Source: Prescottella soli | GTDB taxonomy: Bacteria > Actinomycetota > Actinomycetes > Mycobacteriales > Mycobacteriaceae | Reading direction: 5' to 3' | DNA: 64,000 nt | NCBI RefSeq assembly: GCF_040024445.1 | Contig: NZ_CP157276.1 | Location: 5,394,001-5,458,000, forward strand | Part shown: positions 17,077-25,342 of the stretch, piece by piece | Numbering within the stretch: the stretch's first letter is position 1 | Layout: each line of letters starts with the position of its first letter | Notes under the pieces: model-generated | What the model was told of the DNA's origin: nothing | Seen by the model: only the letters and a program-made list of their open reading frames with translations | The model's database searches: none | Program-made: the position numbers and the translations under genes

Positions 17077-17934
17077 ATGGCCGACGTCGACATCGTGGCG
17101 GAGGGATTGGGATTCGTCGAGGGCCCGGTATGGCTCGGAGAGGACCGGTTGGGTCTGGTCTCGATGAGCCGGGGATCGGTCCTGATCCTCGATCGCGTCG
17201 GCAATATCGTCGACGAGTATGTGACGGGTGGCGGCCCAAACGGCTTGGCCGTGGGGCGGGACGGCGCACTCTACGTCGCGCAGAATGGCGGACTGTGGGC
17301 GGCGGAAAGCGAGGCCGAACCGGGCGTGCTCGTGATCCGGGACAACTCGGTCGAGTACCTGGCGGAAGGTATGGGCGCCCCGAACGATCTGCTATTCGGT
17401 CCGGACGGCCGGCTATGGGTGACCGACTCCCGCGAGGCCGTAGACTACGAGAATCCCGAATCTGCGCTGCCCGGTCGGGTCTGGGCGATCGACCCGGCCA
17501 GCGGTGCCGCCGAACTCGTGGTGGAGGGCCCGATCTTCGTGAACGGGATCGGATTCAGCGCAGACGGCAATCGCCTGCATCTGACCGAGACCGTGTTCGC
17601 CCACGTCACCACCTACGAGGTGTGCGACGGCCGCGTCGATCCGTTGGGAATCTTGCACACACTTCGGAACGCTCATCCGGATGGCATGGCGATCGACGAC
17701 CTGGATAGGTTGTGGATCGCGACGACCAGCGGCGACCGCGTGGATGTGGTCGATCCCGCGGGCGATCTCGTCGAGTCATACGGACTGCCGCCAGGGAGCA
17801 TGCCCACGAACGTCTGTTTCGGCGGTCCTCGGGGTGACGAGGTCTACGTGACGGCCGCGAAAGCCGGCGCTCTCGTCAGATTGAGGGCACACACGTCGGA
17901 GCGGGGCAAGAGATCAACCACATCTGCACAGTAA
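17077..17934 (+). CDS. SMP-30/gluconolactonase/LRE-like protein
   Basis: A 285-residue six-bladed beta-propeller protein. Metal-site residues expected for the family appear as Glu in LGFVEGPVW near residue 16, Asn in APNDLLFGPDGRLWVTDS, Asn in FVNGIGFSADG and Asp in HPDGMAIDDL. Members hydrolyse lactones, and a role in opening a lactone from ring or side-chain cleavage is an inference. The ATG at 17077 is chosen because AAGGAG lies seven bases upstream; an ATG at 17056 has no such site. The stop codon sits inside a TAACGTGTTA motif shared with the next promoter. Confidence 0.85.
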   Translation: MADVDIVAEGLGFVEGPVWLGEDRLGLVSMSRGSVLILDRVGNIVDEYVTGGGPNGLAVGRDGALYVAQNGGLWAAESEAEPGVLVIRDNSVEYLAEGMGAPNDLLFGPDGRLWVTDSREAVDYENPESALPGRVWAIDPASGAAELVVEGPIFVNGIGFSADGNRLHLTETVFAHVTTYEVCDGRVDPLGILHTLRNAHPDGMAIDDLDRLWIATTSGDRVDVVDPAGDLVESYGLPPGSMPTNVCFGGPRGDEVYVTAAKAGALVRLRAHTSERGKRSTTSAQ

Positions 17935-17941
17935 CGTGTTA
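17932..17941. promoter_or_regulatory. TAACGTGTTA motif, copy 1
   Basis: TAACGTGTTA (ends palindromic, TAAC-N2-GTTA) overlaps the stop codon of the SMP-30 gene. The identical 10-mer recurs at 18057-18066, 171 bp before the LLM oxidoreductase start. The core AAC-N2-GTT is that of KstR, the TetR repressor of cholesterol genes, but the outer bases of the KstR consensus are not met. Confidence 0.4.
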
Positions 17942-18056
17942 AGGTGCAACGGAAGGGTGACGCGGTCTGTTGCGCCTCGTTGTCAGGGGTTCTTCCTGGC
18001 ATCCTTCGGAACCGCTACCCTCGCCTTCTCTTTCGGGAACAATCCATATCGTAACT

Positions 18057-18075
18057 TAACGTGTTATGTTATAAC
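18057..18075. promoter_or_regulatory. TAACGTGTTA motif, copy 2, with adjacent GTTATAAC palindrome
   Basis: TAACGTGTTA at 18057-18066 is followed at once by TG and then by the perfect palindrome GTTATAAC at 18068-18075. This AT-rich stretch stands out in a GC-rich gap and is a good candidate operator/promoter for the three-gene operon starting at 18237. Confidence 0.45.
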
Positions 18076-18236
18076 GAAATAGCGATCACCTTTGGTGATG
18101 CGGATTATTAGCGGCCACATGTCAGTGCCTCCTCTCGTGCACCAGTCAGCGCTTCGCTGATCTTGGCGCCATGACTGGGTGGAGATCTCACAAGCCACGG
18201 AGCTGAGGCTTCGACCGAGGTGGAAGGGAATCGATT

Positions 18237-19253
18237 GTGAAGGTGGATGTTCAGCTCGACGGGCGACCGGAGAACGCGGCCCGACGGGCACGCGAGCTCG
18301 TTGCGCTCGGCGTGGACGGGCTGTTCACGTTCGAGGGTCCCCACGACGTCTTCCTGCCGCTGGTCGCGGCGGCGGCCGCGGTGGACGTGGACCTGATGAC
18401 GAACGTCGCGATCGCGCTGCCGCGCAGCCCGATGCACCTGGCGCACACCGCTTACGACCTGCAGACGCTGAGCCGTGGCCGCTTCCGGCTCGGCCTCGGG
18501 TCCCAGATCCGCCCGCACATCGAGAAGCGCTACGGCGCGCAGTGGTCGCGTCCCGCCGCGCGGATGCGGGAGACGGTGCTCGCGTTGAAGGCGATCTTCG
18601 ATGCGTGGGAGGGCAATTCGCGGTTGCGTTTCGAGGGCGAGTTCACCACGCACACGTTGATGCCGCCGACGTTCGATCCCGGTCCCAACCCGTACGGCCC
18701 GCCGCCGATCTGCCTCGGTGCGCTCGGGCCGCTGATGACCCGCACCGCCGCCGAGGTGGCCGACGGGCTGCTGGTGATGCCGTTCAACAGCGTCCGGCAC
18801 TTCCGCGAACGGACGCTGCCGGCGGTGGAGGAGGGCCTCGAACGCGGTCGGCGCAGCCGCGAGGACCTCGCGATCTACCCGCAGGTGATCGTCGGTGTCG
18901 GCCGCACCCCGGAGGAGCTCGACGCGGCGTCGCGTGGGGTGCGGGGGCTGCTCGCGTTCTACGGGTCGACACCCGCGTACCGGCCGGTCCTCGAGGTCGA
19001 GGGGTGGGCGGATCTGCAACCGCGGCTCAACGCACTGTCGAAGCAGGGCGAGTTCGCGGCCATGACCGACATGATCGACGACACGATGCTCGCGACCCTC
19101 GCGGTGCACGGCACGCCCGAGGAATGCGCCGCGCAGATCGTCGCGCGGTTCGGCGATCACGCCGACCGGGTGTGCTGCTACTTCCCCGGATACCCGGTGC
19201 GCGAGGAGCACATTGCCGAACTGGTCGCGGCAGTGAAGGCGCCGACGCGGTGA
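18237..19253 (+). CDS. LLM-class F420-dependent oxidoreductase
   Basis: A 338-residue luciferase-like monooxygenase-fold enzyme. VDGLFTFEGPHDVFLPL, the NVAIALPRSPMHLAHTAYDLQTLSRGRFRLGLGSQ block and the ADGLLVMPFNSV region are typical of the actinobacterial TIGR03617-type subgroup that uses coenzyme F420. It would carry out a hydride-transfer step on an unknown substrate, possibly a steroid intermediate. The GTG start has an AAGGGA site ten bases upstream. Its stop overlaps the next gene by 4 bp (GTGA), and that gene overlaps a third, so the three are translationally coupled. Confidence 0.85.
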   Translation: MKVDVQLDGRPENAARRARELVALGVDGLFTFEGPHDVFLPLVAAAAAVDVDLMTNVAIALPRSPMHLAHTAYDLQTLSRGRFRLGLGSQIRPHIEKRYGAQWSRPAARMRETVLALKAIFDAWEGNSRLRFEGEFTTHTLMPPTFDPGPNPYGPPPICLGALGPLMTRTAAEVADGLLVMPFNSVRHFRERTLPAVEEGLERGRRSREDLAIYPQVIVGVGRTPEELDAASRGVRGLLAFYGSTPAYRPVLEVEGWADLQPRLNALSKQGEFAAMTDMIDDTMLATLAVHGTPEECAAQIVARFGDHADRVCCYFPGYPVREEHIAELVAAVKAPTR

Positions 19254-20059
19254 GCGTCCTCGTCGAGATCGCCGACGGCGTCGCGGTCCTCACGCTCCAC
19301 CGACCGCGGCAGCGCAACGCCTTCACCGGCGAGATGGGACGCCGACTCGGCGCCCTCTACCGGGAGCTCGACGCAGACGACGCCGTCCGCGTCGTCGTGC
19401 TCACGGGGACACCGCCGGCGTTCTGCGCGGGTGCCGACCTGACGGCGGGCAGCGGGACGTTCGCCGCACCGACGGAGGACGGGTTCTCGGCGTCCCCGGT
19501 CGATCCGCCCGCGTTCGACCTGCGCAAGCCGGTGATCGCGGCCGTGAACGGGCACGCGATCGGCATCGGACTGACCCTCGCGATGCAGGCCGACGTCCGC
19601 ATCGTCGCCGCCGACGCGAAGTACGCGATCCCGCAGGTGCGCCGCGGCGTCGTCCCGGATGCGATGGCGCACTGGACGGTTCCGCGCGCGGCGGGTATGG
19701 CCGCGGCGGCCGAGATCCTGCTCACGGGAAGGACGTTCGACGGCCCGGAAGCGGTGCGGCTGGGGATCGCGAGTCGCAGCCTGCCTGCCGAGGAGGTCCT
19801 GCCGGCCGCGCTGGCGATGGCGCGGGACATCGCGACCAACGTGGCTCCGATGTCGGCGGCGCTGAGCAAACGCCTGCTGTGGGACACCGCGCGGTACGGA
19901 TTCACGCCGCAGCAGGTCGCCGACCACGAGACCGAACTGCATCACCGGGTCATGGGCACCGCCGACGCGGCCGAGGGCGTGCGAGCCTTCCTCGATCGCC
20001 GCAAGCCCGACTGGACCGCGAGTGTGTCGGCCGACTGGAAGGAACTGCCTTGGGAATGA
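19250..20059 (+). CDS. Crotonase-family protein with altered first catalytic residue
   Basis: A 269-residue enoyl-CoA hydratase/isomerase relative. Oxyanion-hole segments are PAFCAGADLTAG and GHAIGIGLTLAMQADVR. The glutamate that acts as base in true hydratases is replaced by Gln129 (AIPQVRRG), and the usual GAGG loop reads PDAMAHW; the second glutamate is kept in AAEILLTG. It may therefore catalyse isomerisation, hydrolysis or another crotonase reaction. The GTG start overlaps the LLM gene stop by 4 bp, and its own stop overlaps the SDR start by 4 bp. Confidence 0.82.
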   Translation: MSVLVEIADGVAVLTLHRPRQRNAFTGEMGRRLGALYRELDADDAVRVVVLTGTPPAFCAGADLTAGSGTFAAPTEDGFSASPVDPPAFDLRKPVIAAVNGHAIGIGLTLAMQADVRIVAADAKYAIPQVRRGVVPDAMAHWTVPRAAGMAAAAEILLTGRTFDGPEAVRLGIASRSLPAEEVLPAALAMARDIATNVAPMSAALSKRLLWDTARYGFTPQQVADHETELHHRVMGTADAAEGVRAFLDRRKPDWTASVSADWKELPWE

Positions 20060-20973
20060 ACGGCTTCGGACCCGACTCCACCACCGACGACGTCCTCTCC
20101 GGCGTCGATCTGGGTGGCCGCACGGCGTTGGTGACCGGTGTGACGAGCGGTCTCGGTGGAGAGACGGCCCGCGCGCTGGCAGCAGCCGGTGCGGCGGTGA
20201 TCCTCGCGGCCCGCGACGGTGATGCCGCGGCTGCCGTGGCGGACGAGATCCGGCGAGCCGTCCCCGGTGCGGAACTGTCCTCCGTCGCACTGGATCTGGC
20301 CGACCTGTCGAGCGTCCGCACCGCGGCCGACCGCATCGGGACGCGGCCGATCGACCTGCTGATCAACAACGCGGGCGTGATGTACACGCCGTTCGGGCGG
20401 ACCGCCGACGGGTTCGAATTGCAGTTCGGAACCAACCATCTGGGACACTTCCTGCTGACCACGACGCTGCTGCCGAACCTGCGGTCCGCGGCAGAGCGCT
20501 CCGGGTCGGCGTCGCGGGTGGTGACGGTGTCCTCCGACGCGCACCGCGCGCACGCGGTCGACCTCGATGATCCGAACTTCCTGCAGCGCCCGTACGACAA
20601 GTTCGTCGCATACGGGCAGTCCAAGTCGGCCAACGTCCTCATGACCGTCGAGCTTCGAAGACGGCACGCGAGCAACGGGATCCACGCATTCGCGGTACAC
20701 CCCGGCGTGTGCGCCACCGGGCTGTCCCGGCACATGTCGCGCGACGACTTCGCAGAGATGAAGCGGATGAGCGCCGGCAAGCCGGGCTTGCTGGCCAACC
20801 TCAAGTCGATTCCCGCCGCGGCGGCCACGTCGGTGTGGGCGGCCAGTGCCCCCGAACTCACGTCCGAGAGCGCCGCGTATCTGTCCGACTGCCGGATCGA
20901 TCGGGCCGCCGATCACGCCGTCGATCCGGAGACCGCGGCCGCGTTGTGGGAGTTGTCCGAGCGAATCACCTAA
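20056..20973 (+). CDS. Short-chain dehydrogenase, retinol-dehydrogenase-like
   Basis: A 305-residue SDR with TGVTSGLG cofactor motif near residue 25, NNAGVMYTPFG, a VVTVSSDAHR strand and a YGQSK catalytic Tyr/Lys pair. An ARD after the second strand suggests NADP preference. The arrangement with a GTNHLGHFLLT helix is that of the retinol dehydrogenase/WW-oxidoreductase subgroup, which acts on hydrophobic alcohols and steroids. It is the last gene of the coupled LLM/crotonase/SDR operon. The ATG at 20056 overlaps the previous stop (ATGA). The substrate is not known. Confidence 0.85.
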   Translation: MNGFGPDSTTDDVLSGVDLGGRTALVTGVTSGLGGETARALAAAGAAVILAARDGDAAAAVADEIRRAVPGAELSSVALDLADLSSVRTAADRIGTRPIDLLINNAGVMYTPFGRTADGFELQFGTNHLGHFLLTTTLLPNLRSAAERSGSASRVVTVSSDAHRAHAVDLDDPNFLQRPYDKFVAYGQSKSANVLMTVELRRRHASNGIHAFAVHPGVCATGLSRHMSRDDFAEMKRMSAGKPGLLANLKSIPAAAATSVWAASAPELTSESAAYLSDCRIDRAADHAVDPETAAALWELSERIT

Positions 20974-21258
20974 CTTCTGACACGTATTCCCAAGCCGAGA
21001 GATGAAGGCAGCACACGGCTGGATTAGCCACGCGACTCGGATCGGAACCTGCCTATGCGAGTGAGCGAGAGCGACACTGACGTGCGGTCAGTGAATGTCG
21101 GCATGAATGCGGGCATCTCACTGCAGTTTCGCCACGTGCAACACGAGATTCGGATGCGTCGTCCGAGTCGCGCAGACCGTGGGAACATGCGCGGGCTTTC
21201 ACGAAGTGCGCGCCAGTCAGCCGCTGACCACAGGAGACACATTTGTTTGGAGGTATCG
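20974..21258. other. Intergenic region before the IclR gene, 285 bp
   Basis: No gene is supported. It carries a perfect palindrome at 21075-21093 (listed separately) and a GGAGG ribosome site at 21249-21253. No convincing terminator for the preceding operon was seen. Confidence 0.5.
21075..21093. promoter_or_regulatory. Perfect 7-5-7 palindrome upstream of the IclR regulator gene
   Basis: CACTGAC-GTGCG-GTCAGTG is a perfect inverted repeat 166 bp upstream of the IclR start. A 16-of-18 match occurs at 7862-7879 between the FadE and P450 genes. This is a good candidate autoregulatory operator of the IclR protein. Confidence 0.55.
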
Positions 21259-22047
21259 ATGGACCTGGTTGGTCTCGCAGAAATCAATGCTGGATCGGTA
21301 TGCCGAGAGCGTACGCGGTCAATGATCGAGCGGCTGACACTGATCCTGGATGTGTTCGAGGACCGGACAACTCGTCTCACGCTCAAAGAGGTGGGTTTTC
21401 GGACCCAGCTTCCACGCGCGACGGTGTACCGCATACTCAATCAGCTCATCCGTCTCAACTGGGTCGACCACGGCCCTTGGGGGTACGGTCTCGGCAGTCG
21501 CGCTCTCCGCTTCGGTGGTGCGGGATGCGTCGAGATCCGCGCAGCAGCTGCGCCAGTCCTCAATGAGCTCCACATGCAGACCGGCATGGTAGTGCATCTC
21601 GCGGTCCTTGACGGCGGCGACAGTATCTATCTCGACAAGGTGGGTGGGCGTTTCGCGTCGATGCTGCCCTCGCAGGTGGGCGGTCGTGGTCCGGCGTATT
21701 CGACGGCGGGTGGCAAGTCGATGCTCGCGTGGCTGGATCCCGACATTGTCGACAGGTTCTATGAAGAGCGCTTGAGTCGCTGCACCGATCGCACCATCGC
21801 CGACATCACGACGCTGCACCAGGAACTTGCCCGCATCCGGGGACGGCGGGGCCTCGCGTTCGAGCGGGGTGAGTCGGAGCGTGGAGTCGCGTGCGTCGGC
21901 GCCGCAATCCGGGACCACGACGCCCCGGTCGCCGGCATCTCGTTGTGTGGGGCCGCCGGCTCGGCTCAACTCGAACGCTTCGCCCCGCTCGTAGCGCACG
22001 CCGCCCGCGAGGTTTCCGGCACGTTGTATCCCGAGGTTGGATGGTAG
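21259..22047 (+). CDS. IclR-family transcriptional regulator
   Basis: A 262-residue DNA-binding regulator. An N-terminal winged helix-turn-helix at about residues 20-80 (LKEVGFRTQLPRATVYRILNQLIRLNWV) is followed by the IclR effector-binding domain with GMVVHLAVLDGGDSIYLDKVGG and YSTAGGKSMLAWL. The C-terminal part keeps VACVGAAIRDHDAPVAGISL. IclR proteins bind small aromatic or acid ligands and often control the adjacent catabolic genes. Here the catabolic cluster ends just upstream, and a palindrome in its promoter recurs inside the cluster. The ATG at 21259 has GGAGG five bases upstream; frames extending further upstream lack a site. Confidence 0.9.
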   Translation: MDLVGLAEINAGSVCRERTRSMIERLTLILDVFEDRTTRLTLKEVGFRTQLPRATVYRILNQLIRLNWVDHGPWGYGLGSRALRFGGAGCVEIRAAAAPVLNELHMQTGMVVHLAVLDGGDSIYLDKVGGRFASMLPSQVGGRGPAYSTAGGKSMLAWLDPDIVDRFYEERLSRCTDRTIADITTLHQELARIRGRRGLAFERGESERGVACVGAAIRDHDAPVAGISLCGAAGSAQLERFAPLVAHAAREVSGTLYPEVGW

Positions 22048-22691
22048 TGCCTCTTGGTCACCCAGAATCGGTAGCTCCGCGATGAGATGTGGTCGGATGC
22101 ATATCAATGGCTCCCGAATCGGCTGACCCCGGTGCCAACCGAGCGTGGCGGCTGTCCTGGTTGGCGGAAGTTCGAGAGTCGCTCGGGCTGCCGATTGCGT
22201 TCTGGTTGTCGGGCAATACCAGTACAAACAGAACGGCCGCGTTCTCGGGTTTTGTGCGGCGGGTTCGGGCTGCGACAGACTCGTCTGTCTGCAATCTGTC
22301 GTCGAACAGACGTCTTTCACTTTGTCCACCGCATCTATTGGATTTGAACCGAGGTGGGTTTACGCGTCAGCTGGGGCAGGTGGCGCACGCGCGCAATTGG
22401 TACCCCGTTGCTGATGGGCAGTCCTCTTGGAATCGACCGTTCAAAGCTTGAGGATTGAATAGACGTCTCGGGGCGGAGAGTGCGGGCGCGATCCGCAATG
22501 ACGATGTGTGGGAAAGTTGAAAAGCGTTGCGGTAGCCATCCTATCCCACCTATATGTTCTCGGACATAACATAAGCATACCCGGGGGCCCGTGCGTGCAA
22601 CCTATGCATTCTGCCTGCTGTCTGATGCGATGCTTGCGCACTATTGTGGCTGGATCGTCCCCCGGGATACGTTGCGTGGTTACATGTAAGG
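22048..22691. other. Intergenic region, 644 bp, AT-richer, no convincing gene
   Basis: Short open frames exist on both strands but none has family motifs, a ribosome site or consistent codon bias. The sequence is less GC-rich than its surroundings, especially around 22540-22600. Near 22553 an inverted repeat may be the operator of the TetR gene that follows. Confidence 0.5.
22553..22568. promoter_or_regulatory. Candidate TetR operator, TATGT-N6-ACATA
   Basis: TATGTTCTCGGACATA is an imperfect 16-bp palindrome (12 of 16 bases symmetric) lying 124 bp upstream of the TetR-family gene in an AT-rich stretch. TetR proteins usually bind such sites in their own promoters. Confidence 0.4.
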
Positions 22692-23309
22692 ATGAACGAA
22701 CGACGATCCTCCGCGATTGGGCGCCCCCGTGATGCATCGAAGGATCAGGCGGTCCTGAAGGCGGCGCGACGCCTGCTCGCAGAGGTTGGGTATCAGCAAA
22801 CAACCATCGCTGCGATATCGAGAAGGTCGGGGGTGAATTCACCTGCAATATATCGTCGCTGGGCTACGCGCGAGGCGCTCATCGCGGAAGCCGTCCACGG
22901 TCCCGGCGGCCACCCCCTTCCGAACGAGTCTGGTGACCTAAAGGAGGATCTGAAAGCCTGGGTCCAAGTGTTTCTAGTTCGTGCTGCGCGTCCCGCCGCG
23001 CGTGTCGGCGTTCCGGGCCTTCTCTCGGATAGTCAAACCGAGGAGTCTCGATCGAGGCTAGTTGCCATTGGATCGCCTGTGAGGCAAGCATTTTCGAAAA
23101 TGATTGGGGGAGCGGTCGGGCGTGGTGAGATTGCAGCGGATATTGATACGTCGTTTCTGTTCGACCTCCTCGCTGACTCAACGTCGATGCGAGGATTGAG
23201 GTGTGGGCTCGACGACTCCGACGCGTACATCGAGAGTCTCTCAGAGGCGCTGTATTTTCTAGCCACCCGTTCCAATGGAGCTGTTGACGTTGGCGTCGTT
23301 CGCCGGTAG
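22692..23309 (+). CDS. TetR/AcrR-family transcriptional regulator
   Basis: A 205-residue regulator. The N-terminal helix-turn-helix (AVLKAARRLLAEVGYQQTTIAAISRRSGVNSPAIYRRWATREAL, residues about 15-58, given in part) matches TetR proteins, with the YRRW signature at the end of the recognition helix. The C-terminal ligand domain with PAARVGVPGLLSD and AFSKMIGGAVGRGEI belongs to the common TetR_C subgroup of actinobacteria. ATG 22692 is the first start that keeps the normal family length; its ribosome site is weak. The target is unknown; a palindrome at 22553-22568 suggests autoregulation. Confidence 0.85.
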   Translation: MNERRSSAIGRPRDASKDQAVLKAARRLLAEVGYQQTTIAAISRRSGVNSPAIYRRWATREALIAEAVHGPGGHPLPNESGDLKEDLKAWVQVFLVRAARPAARVGVPGLLSDSQTEESRSRLVAIGSPVRQAFSKMIGGAVGRGEIAADIDTSFLFDLLADSTSMRGLRCGLDDSDAYIESLSEALYFLATRSNGAVDVGVVRR

Positions 23310-23609
23310 CTTCCCTGCCGCTCCGGTCAGGCAGTATGGTCGCTTTCGCAATATCTCGCGCAGACGTTGGACCGGTGACTCGCCGGTGTTTCCGCTGGTG
23401 ATGTGGGCGCTGTCCCTGTGCTGTATCTCCCACGTAGTTGCGCGCAGCTGCGAGGGGACCTCGTCCGTGCAACGACTCGGTGGGAAGTGCTGTGCGGATC
23501 TTCGCGCTGGAGCCGGCCCACTACGGCCCCTACACCGTGAAAATTCGTGGTCTCGAGGGAAGCCCTCTTGTTCGGTAACGAATTGAATCGCCCCGGGATG
23601 TCTGGAGAC

Positions 23610-24575
23610 TTACGAGTTTGAGAACTCAGCGACTGGCTGAGTTCGGTGATCACGGTAGTAGAGGGCCTCGTACTCCGCGGGCGGCAGGTCGCCGCAGTGC
23701 TCGTACAACCTGCGGTGGTTGAACCAGTCGACCCATTCGAGGGTGGCGACTTTGACCTGGTCAACGGTCCGCGAGGGGCTCTGGGCCTTGATCAGTTCGG
23801 TCTTGTAGAGGCCGTTGATCGATTCGGCGAGGGCGTTGTCGTAGCTGTTGCCGGTGGCGCCGATCGAGGCATCGATACCGGCGTCGACGAGTCGTTCGGT
23901 GAAGGCGATGGACGTGTATTGCGACCCGCGATCGTAATGATGAATCAGCCCGGACAGGTCGTCGATGCCCTCGCGCGCTGCCGGGTCCAGATCGCGTGCT
24001 CGATTGCGTCGAGGACCAGCTGCGCGGTCATCGTGGTCGCGGTCCGCCAGCCCACGATCCGGCGGGCGTAGGCATCAATCACGAACACCACATGTACCCA
24101 CCCGGACCACGTCGACACGTACGTGAAGTCCGCTACCCACAACACATTCGGCGCTTCCGGGCAGAACTGACGTTGCACCAGATCGTCGGGTCGCCGCGCT
24201 TGTGGATCAGCGATCGTGGTGCGTTTGGTCTTGCCGCGGCGGGCTCCCGCGAGGCCGAGGCCGCCCATCAGTCGTTCGACCGTGCAGCCCGATGCCCTCC
24301 CGGTGGCATTGCAGCCACACCTTGCGGGCACCGTAGACCGAGTAGTTCTCCCGGTGAACGCGGGCGATCTCAACCTTGAGTTCCTCGTCGCGGACCTGCC
24401 CCTTAGAGGGCTGACGCCGGCGGACGCAGACGTCGTAGTAGGTGGACGGCGCGATCTTGCACCTGTGTGCGGTCAGCACGCGGCAGATCGGCTCGATGCC
24501 GTACTCCTGCTTGTGTGTGTCGATGTAGTCGACGATCACCGAGTGTGGCGTGGGGGTACCTCCCGCTTGCGGGGG
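23610..24575 (-). pseudogene. IS3 transposase orfB (DDE integrase core), two frameshifts
   Basis: The integrase sequence can be read only by changing frame twice. Segment one (HSVIVDYIDTHKQEYG to ARKVWLQCHREGIG) breaks near 24290, where about eight bases appear lost before CTVERLMGGLGLAG. Segment two runs through FCPEAPNVLWVADFTYVSTW, carrying the first catalytic aspartate, to EHAIWTRQR. It breaks near 23978 in a GCGCGC run with a 2-bp gain. Segment three resumes with GIDDLSGLIHHYDRGSQYTS, includes NSYDNALAESINGLYKTELI with the catalytic glutamate, and stops at 23612-23610. The two shifts compensate for each other. Confidence 0.8.
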
Positions 24576-24820
24576 GGGGCGAGCTCCGCCGCAAAGAAAG
24601 TCGATGCAGACTTCAGAATATCGTTGGCGCGCTTGAGTTCTCGGTTCTCGTACCGGAGCTTTCGGAGTTCCTCGGCCATGTCGCTGGTCACCCCGGGACG
24701 CTGGCCTACCTCGACCTGATCGCGACGAACCCAGTTCAGCAGGGTCTGTGCCGAACCGATGCCCAACTTGGCGGCGACCGACTCGATCGATGCCCACCCC
24801 GACGAGTACTCGCCGCGCAC
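24536..24820 (-). pseudogene. IS3 transposase orfA, 5'-truncated, with frameshift signal
   Basis: The frame encodes a helix-turn-helix (SVAAKLGIGSAQTLLNWVRR) and a leucine-zipper-like segment (EELRKLRYENRELKRANDIL) typical of IS3 OrfA. Upstream in-frame residues (REQAREV) look like more OrfA, but the expected methionine and leader are missing, so it is truncated. Just after FFAAEL the mRNA strand has nine consecutive C residues (24579-24571) overlapping a CCCG-CAAG-CGGG hairpin. This is where a -1 slip would join OrfA to OrfB. Confidence 0.7.
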
Positions 24821-24850
24821 CTCTCGTGCCTGCTCTCGGGCCCGCCCGCG

Positions 24851-25342
24851 AACTGATCGAGATGATTCGTGGCAACCTCGACAGTGCCGACACCAAGACG
24901 AAGGCGGAGAGCAAGGTCTATAGCCTCTGGGAACGTGGTCTCCGACCCGGCCATCAGATCTCTGAAAACGATTGTCGTGCAGTCCAAGATCAGATCCTCA
25001 CGATCCGGCAGACAAACGCATATGTTCCTGACTGGCTCGATAGCTGCCGCCGCGATCGCAACGAAACGCTCATGCAAGAGAGTGCGGCCCATCTGATCGA
25101 ACAGGCTGTGCGGCACGGCACGACCCACTGATCGGCGTGCGCGCTCTTGTGTTCCCTCTCGAACGAGCGGGCGATGCCTGGGATCAGATCGCGTCAGCTC
25201 GCAGCGGCTTAGCTGCCGCGAGAACGTCCATGCACTAAATCCCAGGAAACGGTGGGCAAACGGGAACGGTGTAGGCATCGTCGAGTGCCGATGTGGATCA
25301 CTTCGGAGGCCGCAGCCATCTCACTTGTTTACTACACCTTGA
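24851..25342. other. Unassigned remnant region beside the IS element
   Basis: Both strands have open frames here (for example leftward, with DREDLILDCTTIVFRDL), but none shows a recognised motif, a ribosome site or a complete gene. It is probably an eroded remainder of DNA next to the insertion. I cannot say which strand was coding. Confidence 0.4.

Larger units (their letters stand above)
23584..24850 (-). mobile_element. Decayed IS3-family insertion sequence
   Basis: An IS3-type element in leftward orientation: an orfA-like frame (24536-24820) followed in the -1 frame by an orfB-like transposase sequence ending at 23610. TGAATCGCCCCGGG at 23584 resembles the terminal repeat of actinobacterial IS3 relatives. 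I found no matching right end, and orfA lacks its first residues, so the 5' end is probably lost. Two internal indels break orfB. The element is almost certainly inactive. The right boundary is approximate. Confidence 0.8.

Noticed and set aside
18179-19249. An extended N-terminus for the crotonase ending at 20059
   Set aside because: The upstream part lies within the LLM oxidoreductase gene in another frame; the GTG at 19250 gives normal length and a 4-bp overlap.
22330-22360. A tRNA-like GGATTTGAACC string (T-arm on the minus strand)
   Set aside because: The surrounding bases cannot form the T-stem, anticodon arm or acceptor stem, so it is a chance match.
23310-23583. A small gene between the TetR gene and the IS element
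   Set aside because: The available frame (MELLTLASFAGSF...) overlaps the TetR end, has no ribosome site and shows no family similarity.
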